Shown piece by piece: positions 35,271 through 45,715 of a DNA stretch of 64,000 bases. The position numbers and the translations under genes were made by a program. The number at the start of each line of letters is the position of its first letter. The first letter of the stretch is position 1. The notes beneath the pieces are model-generated. The model ran no database searches. It was not told where the DNA came from and saw only the letters and a list, made by a program, of their open reading frames with translations. The DNA is from Avena insularis (taxonomy: Eukaryota; Streptophyta; Magnoliopsida; Poales; Poaceae), in the NCBI GenBank assembly GCA_023614405.1, contig CM042685.1, positions 229,937,661 through 230,001,660 on the forward strand. The letters are read 5' to 3'.

Positions 35271-36216
35271 TCATGCTTAAGGATTTTATTAGTAAACACA
35301 TATCTTTCAATAAAACTGTTGAGGAAAATCTTGGGAAAATTGAAGATCTTGCTTCTAAAGTTGATAGCCTTGCCCTTGATGTTGAACTTCTTAAATTAAA
35401 GTTTATGACTCATGATGTTAAAGAAAGCAAGACTTCCAATAAAAATGCTGAAATTTTTCGAAATATGGGAGACAATAGTTCTACTACCATGAATGATAAT
35501 TTTGATTTTTGATTTTGATCTTGATGGTTGCAATATTTTAGAAGTAATTATGTTCTTGCAAAAGCTTGCTTGAATTCCTAATGCTAGTGCTATGAATATG
35601 GCTTTTACAAAACATATTACAAATTCTCTCATGAAAATTAAAGAAGAAAATTTGAAACAGGAAGCTTCTATTCCTAGGAAATTAGAAGATTGTTGGGATC
35701 CCATCATTAATATGAAAGTGAATGATTTTTATTTCAAAGCTTTATGTGATCTTTGTGCTAGTGTATCTATTATGCCTAGAAAAATTTATGATATTCTTGA
35801 TTTACCACCATTGGAAGATTGTTATTTGGATGTCCATCTTGATGATAATGCTAAAAAGAAACCTATGGGGAGAATTAATGATGTTCTTATTATGGTTGAT
35901 AATACCTTTGTCCCTATTGATTTCTATGTTTTGGATGTTGAATGCAATGCTTCTTGTCCTATTATTTTGGAAAGAGCTTTTCTTAGAATTGTTGGTGCCA
36001 TTATTGATATGAGGGAAGGCACCATTAAACATCAATTCCCACTCAAAAAAGGTATGGAACACTTCCCTCGAAAAATAAAGAAGCTATCTTTTGATTCTCT
36101 TATTAGAAAAAAATTATGTTGATGCTTCTTCATTCAAAAATACTTGATTCTTGCTTTCTGTGCCTAGCTGAAAGGCGTTGAAGAAAAGCACTCATGGGAG
36201 ATAACCCAATTTTTAT
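35271..36216 (+). pseudogene. element B gag-protease segment, original right flank
   Basis: Begins with the tcatg duplication and continues the B frame interrupted at 19976. It contains the same coiled-coil-like block and protease as 24035-24986, including the DLCAS active-site variant, the stop near 35512 and the frame change before 35592. A one- or two-base shorter A run near 36110 ends the protease frame earlier than in the other copy. Unlike the other copy it continues without a break into the B non-coding part. Confidence 0.88.
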
Positions 36217-38570
36217 TTCAGTAATTTTTTATTTTGTTGAGTCTTGGAAGTTATTGCCTCTGTAATAACCTCTCCTTATCCTTTTTGTTTGTTTTTGTGC
36301 CAAGAATGGCCTCTAATGAGAGGGAGGTAAGATTTGGGGAAGTTGATGTCCCAAAACAGATTTCTGTTCTTCTCTGTACAAAATCGTGAAAAATCCCAGA
36401 ACATCATATTGATCTGCAATTTTTTTGTGAGCATGCCCCAGGTTATTATCTAACTTCCGTTAGATTTTCACTTTTCGATTTGAGCAACAGAAGATTTTTG
36501 ACAAAATTGATCTTTACCTGCAGGTCAGTTTTGACAGATTTATGCCATTATTTGCATTTGCCTCTTAATCGATTTATTTTTGAGTTCTTTTGATCACCTG
36601 AGCTTTTAAAAGGAGTTGCTAGAGTAGATTATGTTTTAATGGATGTTTTACTTGAGTTGAAACTGAACCCAAAGGTTTATTATCTTGCATACACTAATGT
36701 TGCTAATGAAGACTGTGTGAAGTTTTGTATGAAGAAAGTTTTTAAGTGTAGGGAGAGAATGACGTGTTGAGATGAAGTATGGACAAAATATCAAGCTTGG
36801 GGATGCCACCGTGTCACCCCAAGTAATATTCAAGAGGTACAAGCATCAAAGCTTGGGGATGCCTTAGGCATCCCCTTCTTCATCAACAAAAATCTCAGGT
36901 CCTCTTTCAAGATACTATATTTTTATTGCTTCATGCACTATGTGTTGTTCTTGGAGCATCTTTGTTTTTTTAGCTTTATTTTGCTTTTTTGCTGCAATAA
37001 GTTGGTTGGATCCCAGGACACCTGTTTTGGAAAAGTCACACCCTGTTCTTCATTGCCTAGAACACTCTAGTTTTCACTCTTATTACTATGTGAGTGTTCT
37101 CTTTTGCTAGCACTGCGTTTAGCTTTAGTTTTATTTTTGCTTAGAACTTTTTAGTTCTTTGTAGTTAGTTGAGATAAGCTCTCTGGTCTTTATTGATTAT
37201 TATCTTTGTGAGTTTTTTCAAATAAGTTGATTGGTGTTGGAAAAGAGTAGAATGTTTCATGCTTATGGTGGTACAAAGAGAAGCTTGTTTTGACTGTGGC
37301 TAAGACTTTATCATGTCATGTTAGATGTTGCTTTGACCATATTCTTAGTGATTATTGTTGTATCATGAGTTGTTTCAAACAATTGAGATTTCTTAATGTG
37401 CCATGAAAGAATCATGCGTTGTTTTAGCATACAAAAGCATAATATTGTGGTATTCTCCTTTGATGCTTTATTTGGCTTGACTTGGCACATGCTTACAACA
37501 TGTTATGACTATGAACCAGACACCTTATCCTCTATGATCATTTAATTTTTGACTTGTGATATCACTTTATGCTTTGATTAATAATGTTTTGTCGCTCTGC
37601 ATGATTATGGCCATTATTGCTCTCTTAGTTGGTCGCTCCCGGTCTTTTGCTAGCCTTCACCTGTACTGAGTATGAGCTCTACTCGTGCATCCAACTCCCA
37701 AGAAATCAAGTTATTCCAAAGAGTCCACTATAAACTCCTATCCATGGCGTGTTACACCATTCCTAGTATATTCATGTTTTTATCTATCTTCCAAATTAAA
37801 TTTTTGTTATGTGAAAATTAGTGATTAAAGCTCTCACGAAATTGAAGGCACATTTTATTTCTTGCACTTAATAAACCTGAACCATTGTGACTATATTATG
37901 ATGCTTATATTCTTGAAAATTATAAGATGGGAGTTAGCAAAACCATGCTTTAATGGGGAACGCTTTCAACATTGCACTTATTTATTCAGTTGATATCATG
38001 TTCTTTTGTTTATGGATGCCGTCAGTGTGAAATGAGATGGGAGCTTGCAGGTCCATGGAGTCTGTATATGTGTTAGATAAACGCCTGGGCGGCCAGCCTA
38101 AGCCATGCCTCATCTTCTATCTTTATGCACCAGCTAAGAGAGCATATTTTTCATTCTGAGTTCAATGTGCATTATCCCAAAACTTGTTGATTGATTCATA
38201 ATTATGGTATTGCTTGTTCTTAAATTATTTGTATCCAGTCACCCTTATGAACTTTGAAGGTGTCCTATGCATTTATGTTTTGCTATTCCATGAAGGACAA
38301 GCTGAATACCGCTCTTGATATGTTTTCTATATGTGAAACAAAAAATGTCTTTCAAAGCATTATTCATGATCTTTTGTTTGTGTTGCCTTTCATGTTGCAA
38401 CATAGTTGTTATGTCTTATTGTTAGAAATATATCTTTCATGCTTATGTTTAGAGTACTTTGATCCCAGCTATCAATGCTTTGCAATACCTTGATCAAGAT
38501 TGTGATGGTGCATGTCACCTCAAAAATTATTCCTTTTTATCACTTACCTACTCGAGGACGAGCAGGAGTT
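36217..38570 (+). other. element B 3' non-coding interior
   Basis: About 2.35 kb where pol would normally be. I see no reverse transcriptase, RNase H or integrase motif on either strand. The T-rich DNA contains two copies of aagcttggggatgcc (36791 and 36850), resembling the polypurine tract region at 38573, and a 9-bp-stem hairpin at 36855-36875. Confidence 0.7.
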
Positions 38571-38584
38571 AAGCTTGGGGATGC
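38571..38584 (+). other. element B polypurine tract
   Basis: aagcttggggatgc directly precedes the 3' LTR, in the position of the plus-strand primer site. Confidence 0.7.
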
Positions 38585-40135
38585 TGATACGTTGCAAACG
38601 TATCTATAATTTTTGATGCTCCATGTTTGTTTTGTACCAATTATCTTATGTTTTTGTCTACACTTTGTGGCATTTTTATGAATTTTATAGAACTAACAAA
38701 TTGACAAGTGCCACAGAGCCAGTTTTCTGCTGTTTTTGGTTTCAGAAAAACTAGTAAAGAAATATTCTCGGAATTGGACGAAACAAAAGCCGAAATTCCT
38801 ATTTTTTCCGACACGACACGAAGTCCATAGGAGAGGGGGAGACGCACCCAAGGGCGGCCACACCCTGGCCAGGCGTGGCCAGGGGGCGCGCCGCCCTAGG
38901 GTGTGCCCCCCCTGGCGCTCCACCGACCTCGCCTCTCCGCCTATATAATCCCCCCGAGACGAAAACCCTAAGTAGCTGATCAGAATTCCATGAAAAAGTC
39001 CGTAGCCGCCACCACTGTCGCCCCTATATCCAGAGGGATCCGAAGCTCTTCCTGGCACGCTGCCGAAGAGGGGAGATCATCCCGGAGGCCTTCTTCATCA
39101 CCATGCATGCCTTCGAAGTGATTTGTGAGTAGTTCATCCTTGTACTACGGGTCCATAGCAGTAGCTAGATGGTTGTTTCTCCTATTTGTTCCACCATGTT
39201 TAGATCTTGTGAGCTGCCTATCATGATCAAGATCATCTTATTGTAATGCTACATGCTGTGTTTGCTGGGTTCCGGTGAATATTGAGTATTATGTCATATT
39301 GATTATTGTTCTATCATAGCTATGTTATTTGTGATCTTGCATGCTCTCTGTTGCTAGTAATTACTCTGGTCAAGTATTTGCTTGTGACTCCAAGAGGGAG
39401 TATTTATGCTCGATAGTAGGTTCATGCCTCTAGTAATCTGGGAGAGTGACAAAACTTCTATGATTGTAGATGTTCTGTTGCTACTAGGGAGAAAAGAACA
39501 ATCCTTTGTCCAAGGGCAATTGTATTGTTTACATTACACACTTTGCTTAATGCAATTATCTATTGCTTGCAACTTAATACCCGAGGGTTATTCGGATGAT
39601 ATCCTAGAGGTGCATTATTAGTCATAGATGCAGTTGGATTACGGTCTATGTATCATGTTGTAATGCCTAAGTGAATCTCATAGTGATCATCATGGCACGT
39701 ACATGAATTGTTATGCATTCTCTATTTGTGAATTGCCCAGCTATAATTTGTTCACCCAGCATGTTGTTTATCTTATGGAGAAACACCTCTAGTGAACTGT
39801 GGACCCTGGTCCATTTCTTCCCACTGATATACCATCTACTATTTATTGTTTACTTTCTGCAATTACTACAAGCAATTACTTTCTTCCACACTATACGTTT
39901 AATCCTTTGTTTTAAGCAAAACGAGTGAGCTTGGCAACCTCACTGATAAGTTGAGGCAAAGTATTTTGGTTGTGTTGTGTGAAGGTTCCACGTTGCTAGC
40001 AACACCTTCGGAAGTGGTTTCTTTGTCCTACTGGATTGATAACCTTGGTTCCATAACTGAGGGAAAACTTGTTGCTATGCTCATCATACCTTGATCTTGG
40101 GGTTCCCAACAAGCTCTACATCAACTGAGCCATCA
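38585..40135 (+). repeat. element B 3' LTR
   Basis: Starts tgatacgttgcaaacgtatc and ends ctgagccatca, paired with 17258-18806. About 120 bases before its end is a block (40019-40073) that recurs in altered form just outside the LTR at 40136-40190. Confidence 0.9.
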
Positions 40136-40472
40136 GTTCTTTCTGGCCTACTGGATCGATAACCTTGGTTCCAGAACTAAGGGAAAAGAATCAGGCGACG
40201 TGGATAGCATTTGGGCCAAAACATTTTAACGCTATTATTTACTCTGATATATATGTTTATATCATAATTATACAATTGCATAAATATAAAAAAGAGTCTA
40301 TTATTTTGTTATTTATATTTGTTCTGAATTGAGAAAACATCTGGTTCACATTCTTATTCGATTAACATATGCTTCTCTTTCGTATTCAACAACATCCGTA
40401 TTTATTCTTAAATATGAAAATATATATGGAAAGGACTCTATCTGATGCATATCTGATCCATTTCCATCCCTA
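40136..40472. mobile_element. AT-rich remnant ending like a hAT element
   Basis: The right edge reads gatccatttccatcccta (ending 40472). Reversed, it is a TAGGGATGGAAATG-type hAT terminus. The interior is AT-rich without frames, as in small non-autonomous elements. The left terminus is not found; the first ~55 bases instead resemble part of the neighbouring B LTR. Confidence 0.42.
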
Positions 40473-40499
40473 ACCTACATGACTTACACGCTCATCTTC
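40473..40499 (-). pseudogene. PIF/Harbinger transposase fragment, C-terminal side
   Basis: On the minus strand it begins with the gaaga duplication and reads EDERVSHVG then stop. This continues the frame that ends IILHNTIIED at 52612 on the other side of element C. The ~26 bases are too short to identify alone; the join makes the assignment. Confidence 0.6.
40495..40499. repeat. element C target-site duplication, left copy
   Basis: tcttc, repeated exactly at 52612-52616. Confidence 0.92.
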
Positions 40500-40982
40500 T
40501 GTCGTGGGAATGACCACGGCATATGCTGCAATCGGCAGCGAGTAGTAGAACATGGGGCAAGGGCGGCCAGCCATCTGCGGTGCGAGATGAGGGCTAAGAC
40601 ACAAGGGTTTACCCAGGTTCGGGCCCCCGGAGGGTAAGGACCTACTCCTGCTAGATTGTATTATGGTGAGAGTACAATGGGGCAGGCTCGGCGGCGAGTC
40701 GCTAGGGTGTCTGATGGAACGTATCCTCTATGCGTCCTCCAGGGAGGTTTATATAGACTCACCTCCCTAGGGTTTACAGATCATAACCGACTTAGTTAAG
40801 GATTCGGAGATTTTATGACCTAGTCCGACTGGGCCTAGCTACGCTTCTGGGCCTTCAGCTTCTAGTCGCCTGAGTCCACGCCAAGTCCTGATCCAGTCGC
40901 CGTCCTGCAGGCGCACTCGTTGACGGCTTGGGCCAGTAGGAAACGTCCTGCTGGGTATACCCCGGTAGACATATCCCCATCA
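40500..40982 (-). repeat. element C 3' LTR
   Basis: Plus strand starts tgtcgtgggaatgacc and ends catatccccatca. It differs from 52122-52611 by few substitutions and a short indel. A TATA-like tttatatag is at about 40748. Confidence 0.92.
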
Positions 40983-41000
40983 GTAGTCCCCGAGGCCGTC
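40983..41000 (-). other. element C polypurine tract
   Basis: Minus strand ggcctcggggactac immediately before the 3' LTR. Shortened copies of this motif recur through the spacer. Confidence 0.7.
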
Positions 41001-41394
41001 GTTGGTTAGTCGCAGTGTTCTTTGGCGATGAGTATGCGGTCCAATGCGGACGCCCTAGTCGAATCGGCGGACTCTGAACAAAGGGAAAGAACTAGTCATT
41101 TCGGTCGCGATATGGCGACCAATTGCTAACTTCGGCGAGCGAATTTGGCGAAATTGTAGTCGCTTTGTGTAGCGAATTCGTGAATCGGTCACTATTATAG
41201 CGACGGGGTCGGCGAATGCTTAATCGCTGTTATAGCGATCGGGTCGGCGAGTCGTCAAGTCGCTGGGAGCGACGAGTCGAATGGATGAAGTTGGACCGTC
41301 AATTGGGGTCAAACTAGCCGTTGGGTAATCCAACGGTAACCTCGGCGTAATTACCACGTAGTAACGGCTCCCGAAACTGGCAGGTAGCAACCGC

Positions 41395-41402
41395 TATATA
41401 AG
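41395..41402 (+). promoter_or_regulatory. TATA box of the element C antisense gene
   Basis: tatataag lies about 127 bases upstream of the ATG at 41529. It is followed by a pyrimidine-rich, 5'-UTR-like stretch (41430-41520). It lies inside the element, not in the LTR, and points the opposite way to gag-pol. Confidence 0.65.
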
Positions 41403-41528
41403 GAGAATGATAGGCGGGTAGGGAGACAGTTTTTCTTTCTTCCTCCAATCTCACTCGTCTCCGTTTCCCCATTCCGCACAGCGATCTGAACAATCCAGAG
41501 AGCTCCGACCCCCACGAATCTCCAACCG

Positions 41529-44500
41529 ATGGCCCCCTCCACCAAGCCATGGGGCAGATCAAAATGCACCAAGGCGCTACTGGCATCCTTCGAGGAGGCC
41601 AGGATCCTTTGCGCCGGCAGATGGCGCATCCCCGCGGCCGGAGAAGTTGCTCCGGACCCGCGCGAGGGAGAGTTCATCTGCTTCACCAGCCACCTGGAGC
41701 GGGGGCTGGGCTTCCCAACTTCCCTCTTTTTCCGGCGTTTCTGCGCCTACTACGGGATCCAACCATCGGATCTAGGTCCGCATAGTATCGAGCAGCTCGC
41801 CATCTTCGTGGCATTCTGCGAGTGCTACCTGGGCTGCAGGCCCTACTTCCCCCTGTGGCAGGATCCGTTCCATGGGAGAATCAGCCGCGAAGAGTCAGGC
41901 GGCCCGATGCTAGCTGCGGGCGGCCTGACATTCCAACTGAAGTCGAAGGCATCGTTTTTCGACCTGATGCTGCCCGCCAAGGCGGCGAACGAATGGAAGA
42001 AGTCCTGGTTCTACGTCACCGGCGGCTTCATTGATCGGCCCGAACCGCGTCGGCTCCAGGTCGTCAAGCTCCCGCTGGACCAACGGATGGTTGTCGACGA
42101 AATGCTGCAGACCATCTGCGGCCTAAAGAAGAAGTGCCTCCAGACCATCAACCTCTACAACTGCTGGTTCGGGTAGCGGCTCGTACCCTTGGCCCGTCGC
42201 GACCACTACATGTACGAGTATACGGGTAAGGACGATCCGACGAAGTCCTCCTTCACTGAGTGGAGGCTCGAAGACTACACCCTAGCCCTGAAGAAGATCA
42301 CCCAGGTGATGTATCCTGACGCGAAGGCCGGGGTCGCCCCCTATACTGCAAGACGCCCAACTCCGACGGTAAGCCATCATTTCGTCACCACTCGCAGTCA
42401 CAGATGATGCATTCGCGGTTGTGCTGACGTTGTCTTGTTTTTATTGTAGTTATTCCAAGTGGTAGAAGGGTGGCTTCCACCCGCAGACGATGATAACTCG
42501 AGCTCATCCGTCCAAGACGGGAGCGAGTCGTCACCCGTCAAAGGCGACACCGAGAGCGACAAGGGTGATGACGACGACGACGAAGACGAGCCCGTGGAAG
42601 TCGCTGCCCCCATAGTTCGCAAGACCCGCGGGCAACACCAGCGCGAGCTCGAGGCAAGTAAAAGCCTCGAGCCTCATGATGATGATGACGACGAGCTTCC
42701 CGAGCACACCTCACATCGTGAGGCCACGCCGTCGAAGAAGAAGGCGAAGCGGATATCTCTGCCCCGATCTGCGACCAGTTCCGATGCCACCAGCTCGGCT
42801 AGGGACGCGGCGGCACACGCGACCATGGCGCCGGACGTTACCGTCCCTAGGGACGAGGCGCCGCTAGCGTCATTACCACCTCCATTCGTCCCAATCGCTG
42901 GTTTGGGCGATGCTCCGGCCGCAGGGGCCTCGCCTCCAAGGGAGGCTCCCGTGGCAGTTACCGTGGAGGCTCCTGCCGCGGCTTCGTCTTCGAAGAAGCC
43001 GTCAGTGTCTTGGGCACACGATGTGTTCGAGACGGGCCTTACTCGGAGGTTGGGGCCCGAGTTGGAAAATCCGGCGAGCATCCGCACCGGTTTGCGGTTC
43101 ATACCAGTCGCCAAGTGAGTGTTGTTTATCTACTTGTTTTTCGTCGTAGTCGGATAGTCTTATTCATATTGTTGTTTCACAGGACTGGTGTTAAAAAGAT
43201 CGGCCATCCTTCCGTGGCCAAGGTTCCGCCAGTCGTCACCGAGGTGGAATCCTCGCAGAAGAGGAAAACCGACGAAGTCACTGCTCCCGCCGAAGGTGCC
43301 AAGAGGGCGAAAAGAGACGACATTGTCACGGTCTCTGATGACCCGGCGACTGCTCCTAGTGAACCTCCGACTGCGGTGGAAGTGGCCTCGAAGACCAAGG
43401 AGGCTGTTGCCTCACCCGACGTGGCCGAGCTGGCTCCGAGTGGCGCCGCGGCATCTGCAGTGACCTTCCCTCGGTTCATGGCGAAGGCGTCCGCAGCGAG
43501 TGGCTCGGCGCCAACTAGCCGGATGCCTGGGGTCGCCGAGGTGGAGGTCTAACAGCGTCGCGGCCACACTCCGGTCGTGCTTGCATCTGTGGACGCGCTG
43601 GAGCTTCACGGCATGCTAGGCGCTGCCATCCAGGTATGTCCAGTCCCCGAGGATCGGGCCACTGAATTTCAGTGGTCGGATTCTTAATGTTTTTATATCG
43701 TCCAGTCCCCGAGTGTCTAGTCGCTGAATTTCAGCGGGTGGGCACTTAGGATTTTCAATGTCCAGTCCCCGAGTGCCTAGTCGCTGAATCTCAGCGGGTG
43801 GGCACTCAGGAATTTCGTTTTTGCTGACGTTGCAGTTTGTGCGCAGGGCCTGCAGCGCGAATCGGCCGATCGGCTTGCTACAAAGTGTCGCTTGGAAAAG
43901 GAACTCGTTTCCGTCCAGGAGACAAACAAGGGGCTTCAAGCAATTGCAGTTGAGGCGGAGGAGGTCCGCCGGGGCCTTGTCCTGGTGGGTGACTTGACGG
44001 CTCGATGCACTTTGGCGTGGCAGCGGTCGCCGACCTGGAGCGTGAGCTCAAGGAGGCGAGGGCGGAAGCGAGTTCAGCGGAAAGGCGTGCGAAAGCTGCT
44101 GTTACTTCTGCCGCTGAAGAGCAGAAATTGTCGGGTGCGCTCGTTGCTGGGCTGCAGGATGACCTTACTTCTCTTCAATGTTTCATCACGGTCCTCTGCC
44201 GCCCGCTGATTGGTAAGTTCTCCTTTACCCAATACTCGATGGCGCTGACTTTATTGTGGTGTCGACGAGTCGCTTACTGTTTATTGATGTGTTGCAGGCC
44301 GGATTACTGACAACGTGGAAGAAGCGCAGTCATATGACGCGCGGCAGTGCGTGGCCACTCTGGTTGACTCGGTCGCGTTGTCTGCGACTTGCCTTCGAGC
44401 ATATATGCAAGAGATATCGCCCACGGAGATGATCCCCAGTGACCTTGTCGAGATATGGTGCTATCTGGAGAAGGCTTCGTCGGTGGTCGAGTTCATGACG

Positions 44501-44704
44501 CGGTCGGCCTTCCGGCGTGGGGCGGCGATGGCACTCAGCCTTGGGCTTGCCCATTTCTCGGAGGACTTCGACCTCGACGATGTCACGAGCGGCTACCCCT
44601 TGTCAACGGGCTCGGTGGAGATTGCCGAGGTGCTGAAGCTGACGGACCGGGCCGCGGTGTATTCCGAACGCGTTTGGGCGATGGGCGACCTCCTCCCCTA
44701 TTAG
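41529..44704 (+). pseudogene. element C antisense gene (putative gypsy-type transposon protein), five exons
   Basis: A spliced gene opposite to gag-pol. Exons: 41529-42368, 42450-43114, 43183-43633, 43847-44212 and 44298-44704. All introns have GT...AG ends, and the codon phases match across every junction. Exon 1 carries the domain known as 'putative gypsy type transposon' (Pfam Transposase_28): GEFICFTSHLERGLGFP, FFRRFCAYYGIQPSDLGPHS, LAIFVAFCECYLGCRPYF. Exon 2 has acidic runs and a basic KKKAKR stretch that could direct nuclear import. Exon 4 is coiled-coil-like. Exon 5 contains GAAMALSLGLAHF...DDVTSGYP, shared with element D. The gene is damaged: TAG at 42174, TAA at 43550 and a frameshift near 44000. 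The role is unknown; comparable antisense ORFs are known in Grande and relatives. Confidence 0.8.
43637..43811 (+). repeat. ~61-bp tandem repeat inside an intron, 3 units
   Basis: Units start with tgtccagtccccgag or cgtccagtccccgag at 43637, 43699 and 43759. Each holds a small inverted repeat (cgctgaatttcagcg type). It lies within intron 3 of the antisense gene. Confidence 0.8.
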
Positions 44705-45009
44705 GAGACGGTTGTCGCCCCCAACTATCCTGAGCCGAAGCATCGGGACCTCAAGGTTGAGCAGCCGTTCCGTGCGGCGATGGCGGGTGAGCTAACGACG
44801 TACCCGTCGAACCCGTAGGTGCCCTTCATTCGTAACCGCAGGGGTGGCAGCGAGTCTGCGTCAAAACCTGCAGAGTAGAAGCTTTGTGCCCTTGGGCGTT
44901 AGTACAAGAGAACTATTGAACTTTCCTTGTATTTTGGAACAACTTGTGCTGCTATGAAGGAAATTCGTGTTGTTTTGTCATTTGTTTTGCGATTTGGATT
45001 TTGATTGAA

Positions 45010-45540
45010 CGGGTCCCCGAGCGCGTCTGCCCTTTTTATGGGGTTTACCTCGTTTGTTATGTGTTTGCGAATTTTTAATGGATTAAGGTCGACTTGCCAG
45101 AGCTCGGAGAGTCATTCGCAGGGCGACTCCTATGGGTGCTCTTTACTTGACCGTTTTCCCGTGCGCGAACGAGGTCGGGTAGCCGAGTCCCCGAGCATGG
45201 TACTTGGTGGTTCTAGTCGCAGCTCCAAGGTAGGTGAGGACTAAGCCCGTTAAAGTAAGCGCGTCACTCCTGCCTGACCCGAAGGGTCAGTCGCATGGCG
45301 AGTCCTAAGCACGCTCTCATACTGGGCGTTTTTCCCTAGTCGCTCGTATTTGACTGGACGTCAGTCCCCGAGCGTGGTATTTGGCCGTTCGAGTCGCTGT
45401 GCCGAGGATGCGGAGGACCTTGGTCGCTGTGGGGAGCGAGTGCAGTTGTCTTGGCTTGTTGAGCCAGTCGGGCTAGGCGAATCCAATGGAGCTCCGGGTG
45501 GGCGTTTTTCGTGGACGTCACGAGGCCTGGAGTTTCCCAG
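45010..45540. repeat. ~175-bp diverged tandem repeat, 3 units
   Basis: gtccccgag anchors lie at 45013, 45187 and 45363 (spacings 174 and 176). The DNA between them also aligns, for example gcagggcgactcctatgggtg against gcatggcgagtcctaagcacg. It is located between the antisense gene and integrase, and no gene is supported. Confidence 0.65.
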
Positions 45541-45715
45541 TGCCCTCGTACCGCACTCCTTGGCCGCGCCGGTCGCTTTACCAGAGGTTGAATTCTGTGA
45601 GTAGCATAACATTGTTATTACGAGTGCGAGTGGCACAAGACACGGAGAGTAAACACAATTTTTGGTGACCGATCAGCTTTATTTCATAGCAGGTGGAGAG
45701 TACATGTATGGAGTT

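Larger units (their letters stand above)
17258..40135 (+). mobile_element. element B: gypsy-type LTR retrotransposon, probably non-autonomous
   Basis: Two LTRs of about 1.55 kb (17258-18806 and 38585-40135) flank an interior with a tRNA-Asp-type primer-binding site, a decayed gag, a decayed protease and then about 2.4 kb of non-coding DNA, with no reverse transcriptase, RNase H or integrase. The flanking bases gtcct (17253-17257) and gttct (40136-40140) look like a 5-bp target duplication with one change. The primer site and protease type suggest the Athila/Tat branch, and the LTR start resembles common Triticeae families of the Sabrina/Fatima kind. The family name is not certain. Element A and a rearrangement fill 19977-35270. 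Confidence 0.85.

Noticed and set aside
43177..43479. Minus-strand Ala/Ser/Thr-rich frames opposite the antisense gene
   Set aside because: They are shadows of the repetitive, biased codons of exon 3; the element's own gag-pol does not extend here.
45361..45636. Minus-strand frame of ~90 codons behind integrase of element C
   Set aside because: It lies in the ~175-bp tandem repeat and has no domain; integrase already ends at 45716.
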